Part shown: positions 33,190-41,639 of the stretch, piece by piece
Layout: each line of letters starts with the position of its first letter
Numbering within the stretch: position 1 is the stretch's first letter
From: CAVYUC01 sp963816685
GTDB taxonomy: Bacteria > Bacteroidota > Bacteroidia > Bacteroidales > Prolixibacteraceae
DNA: 64,000 nucleotides
NCBI GenBank assembly: GCA_963816685.1
Contig: CAWFMB010000016.1
Location: 124,001 to 188,000, forward strand
Reading direction: 5' to 3'
Notes under the pieces: model-generated
Databases searched by the model: none
What the model was told of the DNA's origin: nothing
Seen by the model: the letters and a program-made list of their open reading frames with translations, nothing else
Position numbers and translations under genes: made by a program

Positions 33190-33678
33190 TCAAGGCGTAT
33201 AATCAACATTAACATTATTTTCCACTTCTTTTGCACCACCTTCAATTGCATTTATTTCAGCATAAAGTTTCTCCCTTTCAGTATCCGCACTTACGTTCAA
33301 CTGGTAAGAATCGCAAGCCGGATCCTTAACCAATGCATCTGTTACTTCATGCTCAAGCAGCGAATCAGATACAAAAGTTGCACCGCCTTCAATTTCATTG
33401 ATTACTGCCCGCACTCCCTTTATTGTTCCGGTAATTTTAAGAGCACGGTCTTTTGAAAGTAAATTATTAACCGAACCCGAAAGGGTAACTATTCCATCTT
33501 GTATTTCTACATCAATCGAATTGGAATGAATTGAGGTATTTAGCATTAATTCATTTTCAACAGCATTCTTCATCTGAATATCTGCAGGTTCTTCCTGAGC
33601 AAATAGAATTTCTGCATGAAGAAAAAATAATAAAAGTATATTAATGAATACAATGTTATGTTTATTCCCATTCACCAT
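33190..33678 (-). CDS. Periplasmic BON-domain protein (OsmY-like)
   Basis: 162 aa. The signal peptide (about residues 8-28, IVFINILLLFFLHAEILFAQ) predicts export. Two BON repeats: about 33-100 (IQMKNAVENELMLNTSIHSNSIDVEIQDGIVTLSGSVNNLLSKDRALKI, with VTLSGSV the BON signature) and about 105-160 (a divergent second copy ending EVENNVNVDYTP). BON proteins bind phospholipid or peptidoglycan and help envelope stability under osmotic stress. Own transcript, ended by the terminator at 33141. Confidence 0.85.
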   Translation of the reverse strand: MVNGNKHNIVFINILLLFFLHAEILFAQEEPADIQMKNAVENELMLNTSIHSNSIDVEIQDGIVTLSGSVNNLLSKDRALKITGTIKGVRAVINEIEGGATFVSDSLLEHEVTDALVKDPACDSYQLNVSADTEREKLYAEINAIEGGAKEVENNVNVDYTP

Positions 33679-33930
33679 ATGACTCTCCGGATTATAACAG
33701 TTCTGTTAATGGAATATGAAAATGTTATGCCGCTTTTAGACATTCAGTGCAAGTTGCCTTAAACAAGCTACTTGAGCGAAAGTGTATGAACTGTTTGAAG
33801 AGAGTGTTGTTGAAGAAATTCCACAACCGAGATTAAAATCCACAGATTTATTCAACGATTAACACGAAGAAAATGGCAATTTCAGTAAATTAAAGTATGA
33901 TTAAATAAATTGAAATTCAGAACTTTTGTT

Positions 33931-35292
33931 CTATTTTAAGATATCAATTTCGTATTGTTTAATTTTATTATATAAAGTCTTTCTATCGATGTTGAGCATT
34001 TTGGCAGCTTTCGATTTATTGTAATTTGATTCAACAAGTGCATTCGTGATTACTTCTTTTTCAGTAATCAAAGTTGCCTCCTTCAATTCGGTAACATCTT
34101 TGTAATTCATCTGGGAATTGCTGTTCCGGTGACCCGGATGCAATTTGTTAAACCGTATTTCTTCGGGCAAAACATCGGCATTAATCGTATCAGTTTTACT
34201 TAACAGCACCGCTCGGTTCATCACGTTCTGCAACTCTCTGATATTGCCGTGCCAGGGGTATTTGTATATTAATTCCCTTGTTTCGTCACTAATTTCAGTT
34301 ACTGATTTGTTAAATGATTTATTTGCTTTCTCAATAAAAAACTGTGCGAATTCCATAATATCCTCACCTCTGTCGCGCAATGGTGGCAAATGAATTTTAA
34401 AACCATTCAGCCGGTGGTACAAATCTTCTCTGAATTCATTGGCTTCCACCTGTTTAAGCAAATCTTCGTTTGAAGCTGTAATAATTCTTACATCAACTTT
34501 AATTACCTTATTATCACCAACTTTATTAATAAATCTTTCCTGAAGTGCGCGTAATAATTTTATCTGGTTTTCGTAAGGCAGGTTTCCCACTTCATCAAGA
34601 AAAAGTGTTCCCCCTTTAGCCTGTTCAAAATACCCCATTTTATTATTTATTGCGCCAGTAAAAGCACCTTTAATATGTCCAAAAAGCTCACTGTTTGCAA
34701 GCTCTTTGGGTATCGCCCCACAATCAACAGCGACAAAGGGTTGCTTACTTCTGGCGCTTGCGTAATGAATTGCTTTTGCAATATATTCTTTCCCGGAACC
34801 TGTTTCACCTTCAATTAAAACAGTTAATTCGGTTGGAGCCACCACCTTAACATGTTTCATTACATCCTGAATGGCTTTACTGTTCCCTGTTATAAAATTA
34901 TTTCGAAAAGTAACATTGTTCTCTTTTTCATCTTTTGGTTCAAGCGCCCGGTTTATAATTATTAAAAGTTCTTCGGGTTGAACAGGCTTGGTAATATAAT
35001 CGAAAGCCCCTGACTTAATAAGTTTTACAGCCATCCGTATTTCGGCATAAGCCGTCATAATAATTACAGGTATCAATGGTTTTTTGGATTTTATTTCCTG
35101 CAGTATCTTATAGCCATCAGTATCAGGCAACCGATAATCACATAAAACTATATCAAAGTGATTACTTTCAACAAGTTTGATACCATTTCTCCCCGTATAA
35201 GTCCCCTTAACATCAAAATTGTTTTGCTTAAGGTGATTAACCAACAGGTCGCACATAAAGGTATCATCATCAATCACTAAGACTTTTCTCAT
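33931..35292 (-). CDS. Sigma-54-dependent response regulator, NtrC family
   Basis: 453 aa with three domains. Receiver, residues 1-120: phosphoacceptor Asp52 in VLCDYRLPDTDG, acidic pocket DDD 8-10. AAA+ sigma-54 activator, about 140-370: Walker A GETGSGKEYIAKAIH, the sigma-54-contacting GAFTGA loop (KGAFTGAINNK), Walker B GGTLFLDEVG and the arginine-finger region. C-terminal Fis-type HTH, about 410-453 (NKSAKAAKMLNIDRKTLYNKIKQYEI). It activates sigma-54 RNA polymerase on phosphorylation. No histidine kinase lies beside it, so it is an orphan within this window. It may act on the -24/-12-like promoters listed here (inference). Confidence 0.93.
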   Translation of the reverse strand: MRKVLVIDDDTFMCDLLVNHLKQNNFDVKGTYTGRNGIKLVESNHFDIVLCDYRLPDTDGYKILQEIKSKKPLIPVIIMTAYAEIRMAVKLIKSGAFDYITKPVQPEELLIIINRALEPKDEKENNVTFRNNFITGNSKAIQDVMKHVKVVAPTELTVLIEGETGSGKEYIAKAIHYASARSKQPFVAVDCGAIPKELANSELFGHIKGAFTGAINNKMGYFEQAKGGTLFLDEVGNLPYENQIKLLRALQERFINKVGDNKVIKVDVRIITASNEDLLKQVEANEFREDLYHRLNGFKIHLPPLRDRGEDIMEFAQFFIEKANKSFNKSVTEISDETRELIYKYPWHGNIRELQNVMNRAVLLSKTDTINADVLPEEIRFNKLHPGHRNSNSQMNYKDVTELKEATLITEKEVITNALVESNYNKSKAAKMLNIDRKTLYNKIKQYEIDILK

Positions 35293-35746
35293 AAATTAAA
35301 TTTTGGGCTTTATAAAGTCAAATTATTCCGCCAAACTTAAGCTAGGTTCAAAATAAATTCAACAAATCCATTACTTACAAAGATATTATAAAAAACATAA
35401 ATAAAACAATAGTCTTCAGCGCACTGATTTCACTAACCTCAATAAAACCGGACAGTATCGCTTTCAAAAGTTGCATACTGATTAATTTTTTTTTAGAATA
35501 TTAACATCCTAATTCACCACCGGTTCAGTATAAATAAATCTGAAACTGAATATTGAAATCCTTTTTTGTCTAATTTATCCTTTTTCACTTGCTTTTTCTT
35601 TTCCTGAAGTATTAGTGTCGAATGTAAAATATGATTTCATAACAAATATAACATACCTCAGGTTTTAAAAATTTTATTTTAATGACTAAAGGAACGGCTT
35701 AAATTTTGTAATTTATATTTGAAATCATTGTTTAAATAAATCAATT
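35293..35746. other. Intergenic stretch, no gene seen
   Basis: About 450 bp between the divergent regulator and the YqaE-type gene, AT-rich. It must hold both promoters. No conserved ORF or clear hairpin was found. A poor -24/-12-like string (CGGCTT-N5-TTGT, from about 35694) lies 50 bp before the YqaE gene. Confidence 0.4.
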
Positions 35747-35914
35747 ATGAACTTTTTACGTATTCTTTTTGCAGTAATATTGCCACCACTTGGCGTTTTT
35801 TTAACTGTTGGAATAAGAGGAGCCTTCTGGTTAAATATATTACTGACACTGCTGGGATATTTACCCGGAATAATTCATGCGATCTGGATAATTGCCAAAC
35901 AGGATCGAAAGTGA
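35747..35914 (+). CDS. YqaE/Pmp3 family small membrane protein
   Basis: 55 aa: MNFLRILFAVILPPLGVFLTVG, then FWLNILLTLLGYLPGIIHAIWII and a basic tail. Two hydrophobic helices with the PPLGV and LLGYLPGIIHA signatures define the Pmp3/YqaE family, known in yeast and plants for membrane potential and salt or cold tolerance. The TGA stop overlaps the GTG start of the next gene by 4 bp (GTGA), so the pair is translationally coupled. Confidence 0.9.
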   Translation: MNFLRILFAVILPPLGVFLTVGIRGAFWLNILLTLLGYLPGIIHAIWIIAKQDRK

Positions 35915-36996
35915 ATACTGTTATCGTAATCGTATTATCCGTTTCGCTGTTATTCATCCTGGCCACTTTTGCATCTTTGTTAAAATGGAGCCAGTGGTGG
36001 ATACGTATGTTTGATTTTCCACGACTTCAAATTGGTACAGTTTTAATTCTGATGGTAATCGCCAGTCTTATTTTTTATCCTTTTACAAAATGGTGGCAAT
36101 TTACAATTGTGGCATTATTAACAGGCAGTATAGGTTATCAGGCTATTAAAATTTTCAAATTTACATTTTTAGCTAAAAAACAGGTTCTCCGGTATAAAGG
36201 AAACGATACCAATAGATCAATTTCCTTGGTTGTCAGCAATGTACTTCAAACCAATCGCAAAGCAAATAAACTGATTCACCTTGTTAATAAATTGAAACCA
36301 GACATGCTGCTAACCCTTGAAACAGATAAATGGTGGGAACGGCAACTGGAAGTACTGGAGAAAGACTATCAGTACACACTAAAAAAACCTCAGGATAACT
36401 TGTATGGAATGATTTTATATTCAAAACTTGAACTTCTTGAAACAAAGGTAAAATTTCTTGTAAAAAAGGATATTCCTTCATTTGAGGCACTGGTGCAACT
36501 AAACGAGGAGGATAGAATTCAAATTTATTGCCTGCATCCCAAACCACCGTTTCCATCTGAAAGTGACACATCAGATAATCGGGACGGTGAACTTTTACTT
36601 GTTGGAAAAAAAGTAAAAAAGGATAAAGGACCGATTCTGGTATTTGGTGATTTGAACGATGTCGCCTGGTCACATTCCACCCGATTATTTCAAAAAATCA
36701 GCCGGTTGCTTGATCCCCGAATCGGACGTGGTTTTTTTAATACCTTTCATGCAGGTTACCCTCTCATGCGCTGGCCTCTTGATCATATTTTTCATTCCAC
36801 ACATTTCAAACTCATAGAGTTTAAAAGATTAAAAAATATTGGTTCCGATCATTTTCCCATATTCATCCATCTTTATCTTCAACCTTCATCCAAAGAAACA
36901 TATGAAAAACCGAACCCAGATAAGGATGAAAAAGAGCGGGCAGAAGAAAAAATTGAAAAAGCTGATCCCATTAGAAAAACGGTGAAACAAGAATGA
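35911..36996 (+). CDS. Membrane-anchored endonuclease/exonuclease/phosphatase (EEP) family protein
   Basis: 361 aa starting at a GTG that overlaps the YqaE stop. Three N-terminal membrane helices (about 3-22, 40-58, 63-82) are followed by an EEP domain: VVSNVLQTNRKANKL, LLTLETDKWW (metal-binding Glu), VFGDLNDVAWS (Asp/Asn), LDHIFHS and IGSDHFPIFIHL (catalytic Asp-His). A charged Lys/Glu-rich tail ends the chain. EEP enzymes cleave phosphodiesters in nucleic acids or phospholipids; with this topology, a membrane or periplasmic substrate is possible. The overlap with the stress peptide YqaE suggests a membrane-related job. Confidence 0.85.
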   Translation: MNTVIVIVLSVSLLFILATFASLLKWSQWWIRMFDFPRLQIGTVLILMVIASLIFYPFTKWWQFTIVALLTGSIGYQAIKIFKFTFLAKKQVLRYKGNDTNRSISLVVSNVLQTNRKANKLIHLVNKLKPDMLLTLETDKWWERQLEVLEKDYQYTLKKPQDNLYGMILYSKLELLETKVKFLVKKDIPSFEALVQLNEEDRIQIYCLHPKPPFPSESDTSDNRDGELLLVGKKVKKDKGPILVFGDLNDVAWSHSTRLFQKISRLLDPRIGRGFFNTFHAGYPLMRWPLDHIFHSTHFKLIEFKRLKNIGSDHFPIFIHLYLQPSSKETYEKPNPDKDEKERAEEKIEKADPIRKTVKQE

Positions 36997-37143
36997 CTTC
37001 CTTTAAACAAAATCAATCAAAAATGCATAATACTTTTTTTTCTTTTAAACCTTACTGGCAGATGGTATAAAAATACACATTATTCCATTTGGACATTTTC
37101 ATCTTTTTTTCTTAAATTGAAATGTAAAATTAAATCTGACAAT

Positions 37144-38115
37144 ATGAAACGTTTACTTTGGATTATCCCCCTGATAATTATTATATTAATCGTTGGGTTG
37201 ATGATTTATGTTAAAGTTGCATTACCCAATGTTGGGCCACCACCTGAAATTACAGTGGAAGTTACTCCTGCACGGATTGAACGCGGAGAATATCTTGCAA
37301 CAAGTGTTATGGGATGTATTGATTGCCACAGTCAGCGGGATTTCTCAAAATTTACAGGTCCTGTAACCGGCGCTTCATTTGCCGGCGGCAGCGAAGATGA
37401 ATTCACGGAAGAAGCAGGCCTGCCAGGAAATTTTTATGCCCCTAATCTTACACCATACAACCTTGGCAACTGGACAGATGGTGAAATTTACAGGGCAATT
37501 ACAGCAGGAGTCGCAAAAGATGGCCGTGCACTTTTTCCTGTAATGGCCTATCATTTATATGGTCAGGCTTCGCAGGAAGATATTTATTCGGTTATAGCCT
37601 TTTTGCGAACTGTAGAACCCTTTGAACATACTGTTCCTAAAAGAAAAGTCAAATTTCCTGTAAATTTTTTGATTAATACCATGCCTAAACAGGCCGTACA
37701 TAAAGAAATTCCGGATAAAAACAACAAGGTTGAATATGGCGAATATTTAATCACAATTGCCGGATGCATCGACTGCCATACACCAATGGAAAAGGGGCAG
37801 ATAATAGAAGAAAAGGCTTATGCAGGCGGAATGGAATTTAAAATGCCTAACGGAGGAATTGTACGTTCTGCAAACCTGACACCTCACAAACAAACCGGAT
37901 TGGGCAACTGGTCTGAGGAAATGTTCGTAAACCGGTTTAAGGTTTATGCTGATTCATTATTTATACCTCAGGATGTTGGAGAAGGATTTAATACGATGAT
38001 GCCCTGGACGATGTATGCAAAAATGGACGAACAGGATTTAAAAGCGATTTATGCTTACCTGAAATCATTGGAGCCACAAAATAACCAGGTGGTAAAGTTT
38101 ACACCACCACATTAA
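37144..38115 (+). CDS. Diheme c-type cytochrome
   Basis: 323 aa from the ATG at 37144 (MKRLLWIIPLIIIILIVGLMIYVKVALP); an upstream TTG at 37117 is unlikely. An N-terminal membrane anchor leads to two similar cytochrome c domains, each with CIDCH heme-binding motif (VMGCIDCHSQRDF and IAGCIDCHTPMEK). Each has a later Met ligand candidate (FPVMAYHLYG; TMMPWTMYAK). The pattern ANLTPH/APNLTPYNLGNWT after each heme is typical of gluconate-dehydrogenase-type cytochromes. It likely shuttles electrons in the periplasm; the donor is unknown. Stands alone. Confidence 0.9.
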   Translation: MKRLLWIIPLIIIILIVGLMIYVKVALPNVGPPPEITVEVTPARIERGEYLATSVMGCIDCHSQRDFSKFTGPVTGASFAGGSEDEFTEEAGLPGNFYAPNLTPYNLGNWTDGEIYRAITAGVAKDGRALFPVMAYHLYGQASQEDIYSVIAFLRTVEPFEHTVPKRKVKFPVNFLINTMPKQAVHKEIPDKNNKVEYGEYLITIAGCIDCHTPMEKGQIIEEKAYAGGMEFKMPNGGIVRSANLTPHKQTGLGNWSEEMFVNRFKVYADSLFIPQDVGEGFNTMMPWTMYAKMDEQDLKAIYAYLKSLEPQNNQVVKFTPPH

Positions 38116-38134
38116 AAAATTGTTTGGTATTGTA

Positions 38135-38677
38135 TTACTCCGGCTTCTGTTTCACCATTATCAATTTGCCGGTATTGTAACCTCTTTTTTGGGCCAATTG
38201 CAAAATATTATCCAGTACTTCTGCCTTCGGCTGAGGTGTGCGGCTTAAAATCCATAAATAATCATCCGACGAACTGCCAATCAGCGCCCACTGGTAATCC
38301 GGGTCCAGTTCCATTACAAAATAAGGGGTATAAAAGCAGAGGAAAAACGCCACTTTCAATTTGCCGGGTTCTTCAGGATTCGGAATTTTGGCTTTCCCTT
38401 TTGCTGTTTTTTCTTTACCGTCGAGTGTTTTTTTATAGCCTTTGTTGATTACTGTAATTTTTCCATCAGGGCGAAGTTCATAAGTTGCAGTCACTCCGAC
38501 CAGGTTCCGTTCAAAACGATGGTTATACCGTGCAATTTCATACCACGTCCCCATGTATTTGTTAATATCCAGATGACTTACAGTTGAATTGTCCACATCT
38601 GTTTTCTTTGCATTGCGCTTTGTACGTAAAACAAAAGCTACCAAAATCAAAAAAATTGTATATAAAATAAACCTCAT
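38135..38677 (-). CDS. blc: Lipocalin family protein (Blc-like)
   Basis: 180 aa. N-terminal hydrophobic segment (about 2-18; no clear lipobox), then a bacterial lipocalin: the first signature is YMGTWYEIARYNHRFERNLVGVTATYEL (GxW motif), later KGKAKIPNPEEPGKLKVAFFLCFYTPYFVMELDPDYQWALIGSSSDDYLWILSRTP. Bacterial lipocalins bind lysophospholipids or fatty acids at the envelope and are starvation/stress induced. Transcribed alone, converging with the cytochrome gene. Confidence 0.93.
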   Translation of the reverse strand: MRFILYTIFLILVAFVLRTKRNAKKTDVDNSTVSHLDINKYMGTWYEIARYNHRFERNLVGVTATYELRPDGKITVINKGYKKTLDGKEKTAKGKAKIPNPEEPGKLKVAFFLCFYTPYFVMELDPDYQWALIGSSSDDYLWILSRTPQPKAEVLDNILQLAQKRGYNTGKLIMVKQKPE

Positions 38678-38749
38678 TTTTTGTGTATCCGGTTTTATGA
38701 GGATGAATCATCCAAACTTATTAAAGTAACAATTTCAGCAACAACAAGT

Positions 38750-39955
38750 TTAATTGTTGCTCAGAACATTTTCAATACGGCGCATCATCTCCATGCACAT
38801 TCGGCCGTTGTGGTATGGCGCTTTCCAACCATTAACCTTATCTGTGCTGATCACTTTCAAATCAGGTGAAATGCTTGCATACCATTCTCCATCCTTTTTA
38901 TCAATTGTGTATTTTTGAATGAAATCCCAGCTTTCCTGAGACAATTCCCAAAATTTTTTATCACCGGTAAGTTCCCAGGCATTAAAAAATCCAACTACAG
39001 CTTCTGCCTGCGGCCACCAGTCAAATTGAGCATTTAAATGTTCTCCATCTTTTTCGTAATACATTCCGCCACTTTTATCCAAACCTTCACGGGCTGCAAC
39101 TTCTGCCATTTTTATGGCCACATGTTCTACTTCCTCCAGCAATTCCTTATCTCCGTACACTTCGGCGGCTTCCCGCAACAGCCAGCTGCCTTCGATATCG
39201 TGTCCGTATGAATCAATATCAGATTTCACTGTCCAGTCTGCCTCAAAAAACAGGTGAAAATGCATGGTATCAGGATCAATAATCTTATCAAGAAATACCC
39301 TGATTAAACCGTGCAATTGTTTTTTCAGTTTTTCATCTTTCCAGGCGCGGTATAAATTTGTATATGCTTCAAGAATGTGAAGGTGTGAGTTCATTGACTT
39401 TTTCACATCCATATCTTTCGGACTCAGGCGCTGATCATCGGTATCCTGCCAGTCGGCAGTTTTTGCTTCGATATAGCCGCCGTAAACTGTATCGTATGCA
39501 TATTTTTCCATTAAACCAAACATGGTTTTTGCCACGTCAAGCGCTTTTTCATCATTAAAAGCCATATTATATTCAGAAAGAGCATAAATGAAAAAAGCCT
39601 CGGCATAAAATTGCTTTTTACGATCAACAGGAGTACCATCGGGATTAACGCTCCAGTAAATTCCACCGTTTTGTTCATCCCAAAATGATTCCATTAAAAT
39701 CCGGTAAGCTTCGTCGGCCATTTTTTTATAAATAACGGTTGGATAAAAACGACAGGCAGCCGAAAAAGTCCACATAATACGGGTGGTAAAAACTGCCGAT
39801 AAAAAAGCATCGGGATACTTCTTTTCGTTGAAATCGATACGGCCGTAAAAAGTATTCCGTGAAGGATCATATACTTTTTTCACCCAGTAATTAAGAATGT
39901 TATCAGTTAATTCGTTTTCGAATTCCTTTTTAAAGCGTCTTAAATTTTGGTTCAT
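38750..39955 (-). CDS. AGE-family 2-epimerase (probable cellobiose/mannobiose 2-epimerase)
   Basis: 401 aa, (alpha/alpha)6-barrel of the N-acylglucosamine 2-epimerase superfamily. Characteristic strings: RIMWTFSAACRFYP, KKQFYAEAFFIYALSEY, NSHLHILEAYTNLYRAW, DSYGHDIEGSWLLREAAEVYGD (catalytic His region) and WWPQAEAVVGFFNAW (second His region absent or shifted). Size and motifs fit cellobiose 2-epimerase (EC 5.1.3.11), which turns beta-1,4-mannobiose into mannosyl-glucose, the substrate for the GH130 enzyme encoded at 41640 in the same operon. Last gene of the unit. Confidence 0.87.
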   Translation of the reverse strand: MNQNLRRFKKEFENELTDNILNYWVKKVYDPSRNTFYGRIDFNEKKYPDAFLSAVFTTRIMWTFSAACRFYPTVIYKKMADEAYRILMESFWDEQNGGIYWSVNPDGTPVDRKKQFYAEAFFIYALSEYNMAFNDEKALDVAKTMFGLMEKYAYDTVYGGYIEAKTADWQDTDDQRLSPKDMDVKKSMNSHLHILEAYTNLYRAWKDEKLKKQLHGLIRVFLDKIIDPDTMHFHLFFEADWTVKSDIDSYGHDIEGSWLLREAAEVYGDKELLEEVEHVAIKMAEVAAREGLDKSGGMYYEKDGEHLNAQFDWWPQAEAVVGFFNAWELTGDKKFWELSQESWDFIQKYTIDKKDGEWYASISPDLKVISTDKVNGWKAPYHNGRMCMEMMRRIENVLSNN

Positions 39956-39986
39956 GTTGTCGTTATTTTATCCAAGAATGCTTCCA

Positions 39987-40991
39987 TTAAAAAAACAGTT
40001 TTTTATCGTGTTCCGGAAAACAGATTCCGGCATCAATTCTGATTCTGTCCAGGATTTCCATAAGATCAAGGCTAAGTTCCCAGGTCATCCGGTCACTTTC
40101 AATCCTTCCTTCATCCAGACATTCCATTACATGTGCAGCCTCATATTGATATCCCCAGCCGGCAACATGTTCAGAATCATACACCTCCTGTTCTCCACTA
40201 CTTTTCCAAACAGTAATATTGGTTGGAGTATGCCACCGCGGACTTAGCTGAAGATAGCCTTTTTCGCACAAATATTCAGTTTGAACTGGAGAATACACTG
40301 CAAAACTGGAAGCAAGATTTGCCATGCTTCCATCGGCATATTTAAATATCATGCTGATACTTTCTTCTGAACCGGTTGGACTGAAATCGGCAAAAGATTT
40401 TATAATCTCCGGCTTACCCAAACAGGTAAGTGCTGCAAAAACGGGATAAATTCCAATATCGAGAAGTGAACTGCCACCAAGGGAAATATTGTACAAACGA
40501 TTGGATGCATTATAATCTCCGTTAAAAGCAAACTCTGAGCGAAGCAATTTTACCCGGCCCAGTACACCTGAATTTAATATTTCCATCGCTTTTAAAAAGC
40601 TTGGCTGAAACATGGTCCAAAATGCCTCCATCAGGAAGGTATTGTTTTGGCGTGCAGCAGCTATCATTTCTTCAGCTTCCTGTTTATTGATTGCAAATGA
40701 TTTTTCACATAAAACTGCTTTCTTTTTCTCCAGGCACATCATTGTATGCCGGTGGTGAAATGAATGCGGCGTGGCAATATAAACAACATCTACATTTTCG
40801 TCATTTAGCATTTCTTCGTAACTTCCATAAGCCTTTTCAAAACCGAATTCGCCGGCAAAATCCAAAGCTTTTTGTATATCGCGGGATGCAGTGGCATATA
40901 AATTTGCATTGCCAAGCAAAATTAAATCACTGCTAAACTTCCTGGCGATTTTTCCGCATCCTAATATTGCCCAGTTGTATATTTTTCCCAT
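39987..40991 (-). CDS. Gfo/Idh/MocA family oxidoreductase, cytoplasmic
   Basis: 334 aa, NAD(P)-dependent sugar or cyclitol dehydrogenase family. N-terminal Rossmann fold (NWAILGCGKIARKFSSDL), the conserved EKS motif (VLCEKSFAINKQEAEEM, corresponding to EKPxA) and the C-terminal beta-sheet domain with GGSSLLDIGIYPVFAAL. Trans-dihydrodiol-dehydrogenase-like subgroup. It lies in the mannoside operon 31 bp upstream of the epimerase; substrate unknown, no signal peptide. Confidence 0.88.
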   Translation of the reverse strand: MGKIYNWAILGCGKIARKFSSDLILLGNANLYATASRDIQKALDFAGEFGFEKAYGSYEEMLNDENVDVVYIATPHSFHHRHTMMCLEKKKAVLCEKSFAINKQEAEEMIAAARQNNTFLMEAFWTMFQPSFLKAMEILNSGVLGRVKLLRSEFAFNGDYNASNRLYNISLGGSSLLDIGIYPVFAALTCLGKPEIIKSFADFSPTGSEESISMIFKYADGSMANLASSFAVYSPVQTEYLCEKGYLQLSPRWHTPTNITVWKSSGEQEVYDSEHVAGWGYQYEAAHVMECLDEGRIESDRMTWELSLDLMEILDRIRIDAGICFPEHDKKLFF

Positions 40992-41025
40992 TTTATATTT
41001 GTGAATTTAATTGATGAGTTCATTA

Positions 41026-41598
41026 TCAGTTGTGAAATTTTTCATTTCGTTCCAGCATTTCTATCAGCAATTTAATTTTCTCTGATCGTTTTTCATCAGT
41101 TCGAGCCGTTTGAATACGGTAAATGATGGAGAACCGGTTTATTTTATCAAGTGCTTTGAAAAAAGCAAGCGCTTTCGGATTTTCATTCAATGCTTTTTTA
41201 AAATCGGCAGGAACTTTTGCATTGCTTTGCGAATCGTAAGCCTTATCCCATGCTCCGGTTTTTTTTGCATTTTCGATAGTTGCCAAACCAGCAGGTTTCA
41301 TTTTACCTTCAGAAATAAACTGCTGCGCCTTCTCCTTGTTCACTTTCGACCAGTTGCTTGTTGTTTTACGTGGAGTAAACCGCTGCAAGAAAGTCTTCTC
41401 GTCATATTTGTTTTTCTGCCCGTCAATCCAGCCGTAACAAATGGCAATATCCAGGGCCTGCTGATATGAAATCGAAGTTACTCCGCTTTTCTTTTTTGCA
41501 ATCCTCATCCAAACACCGGCTGCTGATGTATTTTCCTCCAGCCAGTTTATCCAGCTTTGTTCCGTTTCAAAAAGAATAACAGGTAAATTGTCTTTCAT
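41026..41598 (-). CDS. YdeI/OmpD-associated family protein
   Basis: 190 aa. The family's hallmark strings are seen: SWINWLEENTSAAGVWMRIAKKKSG, YQQALDIAICYGWIDGQKNKYDEKTFLQRFTPRKTTSNWSKVNKEKAQQFISEGKM, and a C-terminal NRFSIIYRIQTARTDEKRSEKIKLLIEMLERNEKFH. YdeI-like proteins are small cytoplasmic proteins of unclear function (E. coli YdeI relates to peptide resistance). Embedded between GH130 and Gfo/Idh genes on the same strand; may be part of the operon by position only. Confidence 0.87.
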   Translation of the reverse strand: MKDNLPVILFETEQSWINWLEENTSAAGVWMRIAKKKSGVTSISYQQALDIAICYGWIDGQKNKYDEKTFLQRFTPRKTTSNWSKVNKEKAQQFISEGKMKPAGLATIENAKKTGAWDKAYDSQSNAKVPADFKKALNENPKALAFFKALDKINRFSIIYRIQTARTDEKRSEKIKLLIEMLERNEKFHN

Positions 41599-41639
41599 TT
41601 CTTTGGTTAGCTTTGAATACCTGCTGTTTTAAAATGAAT

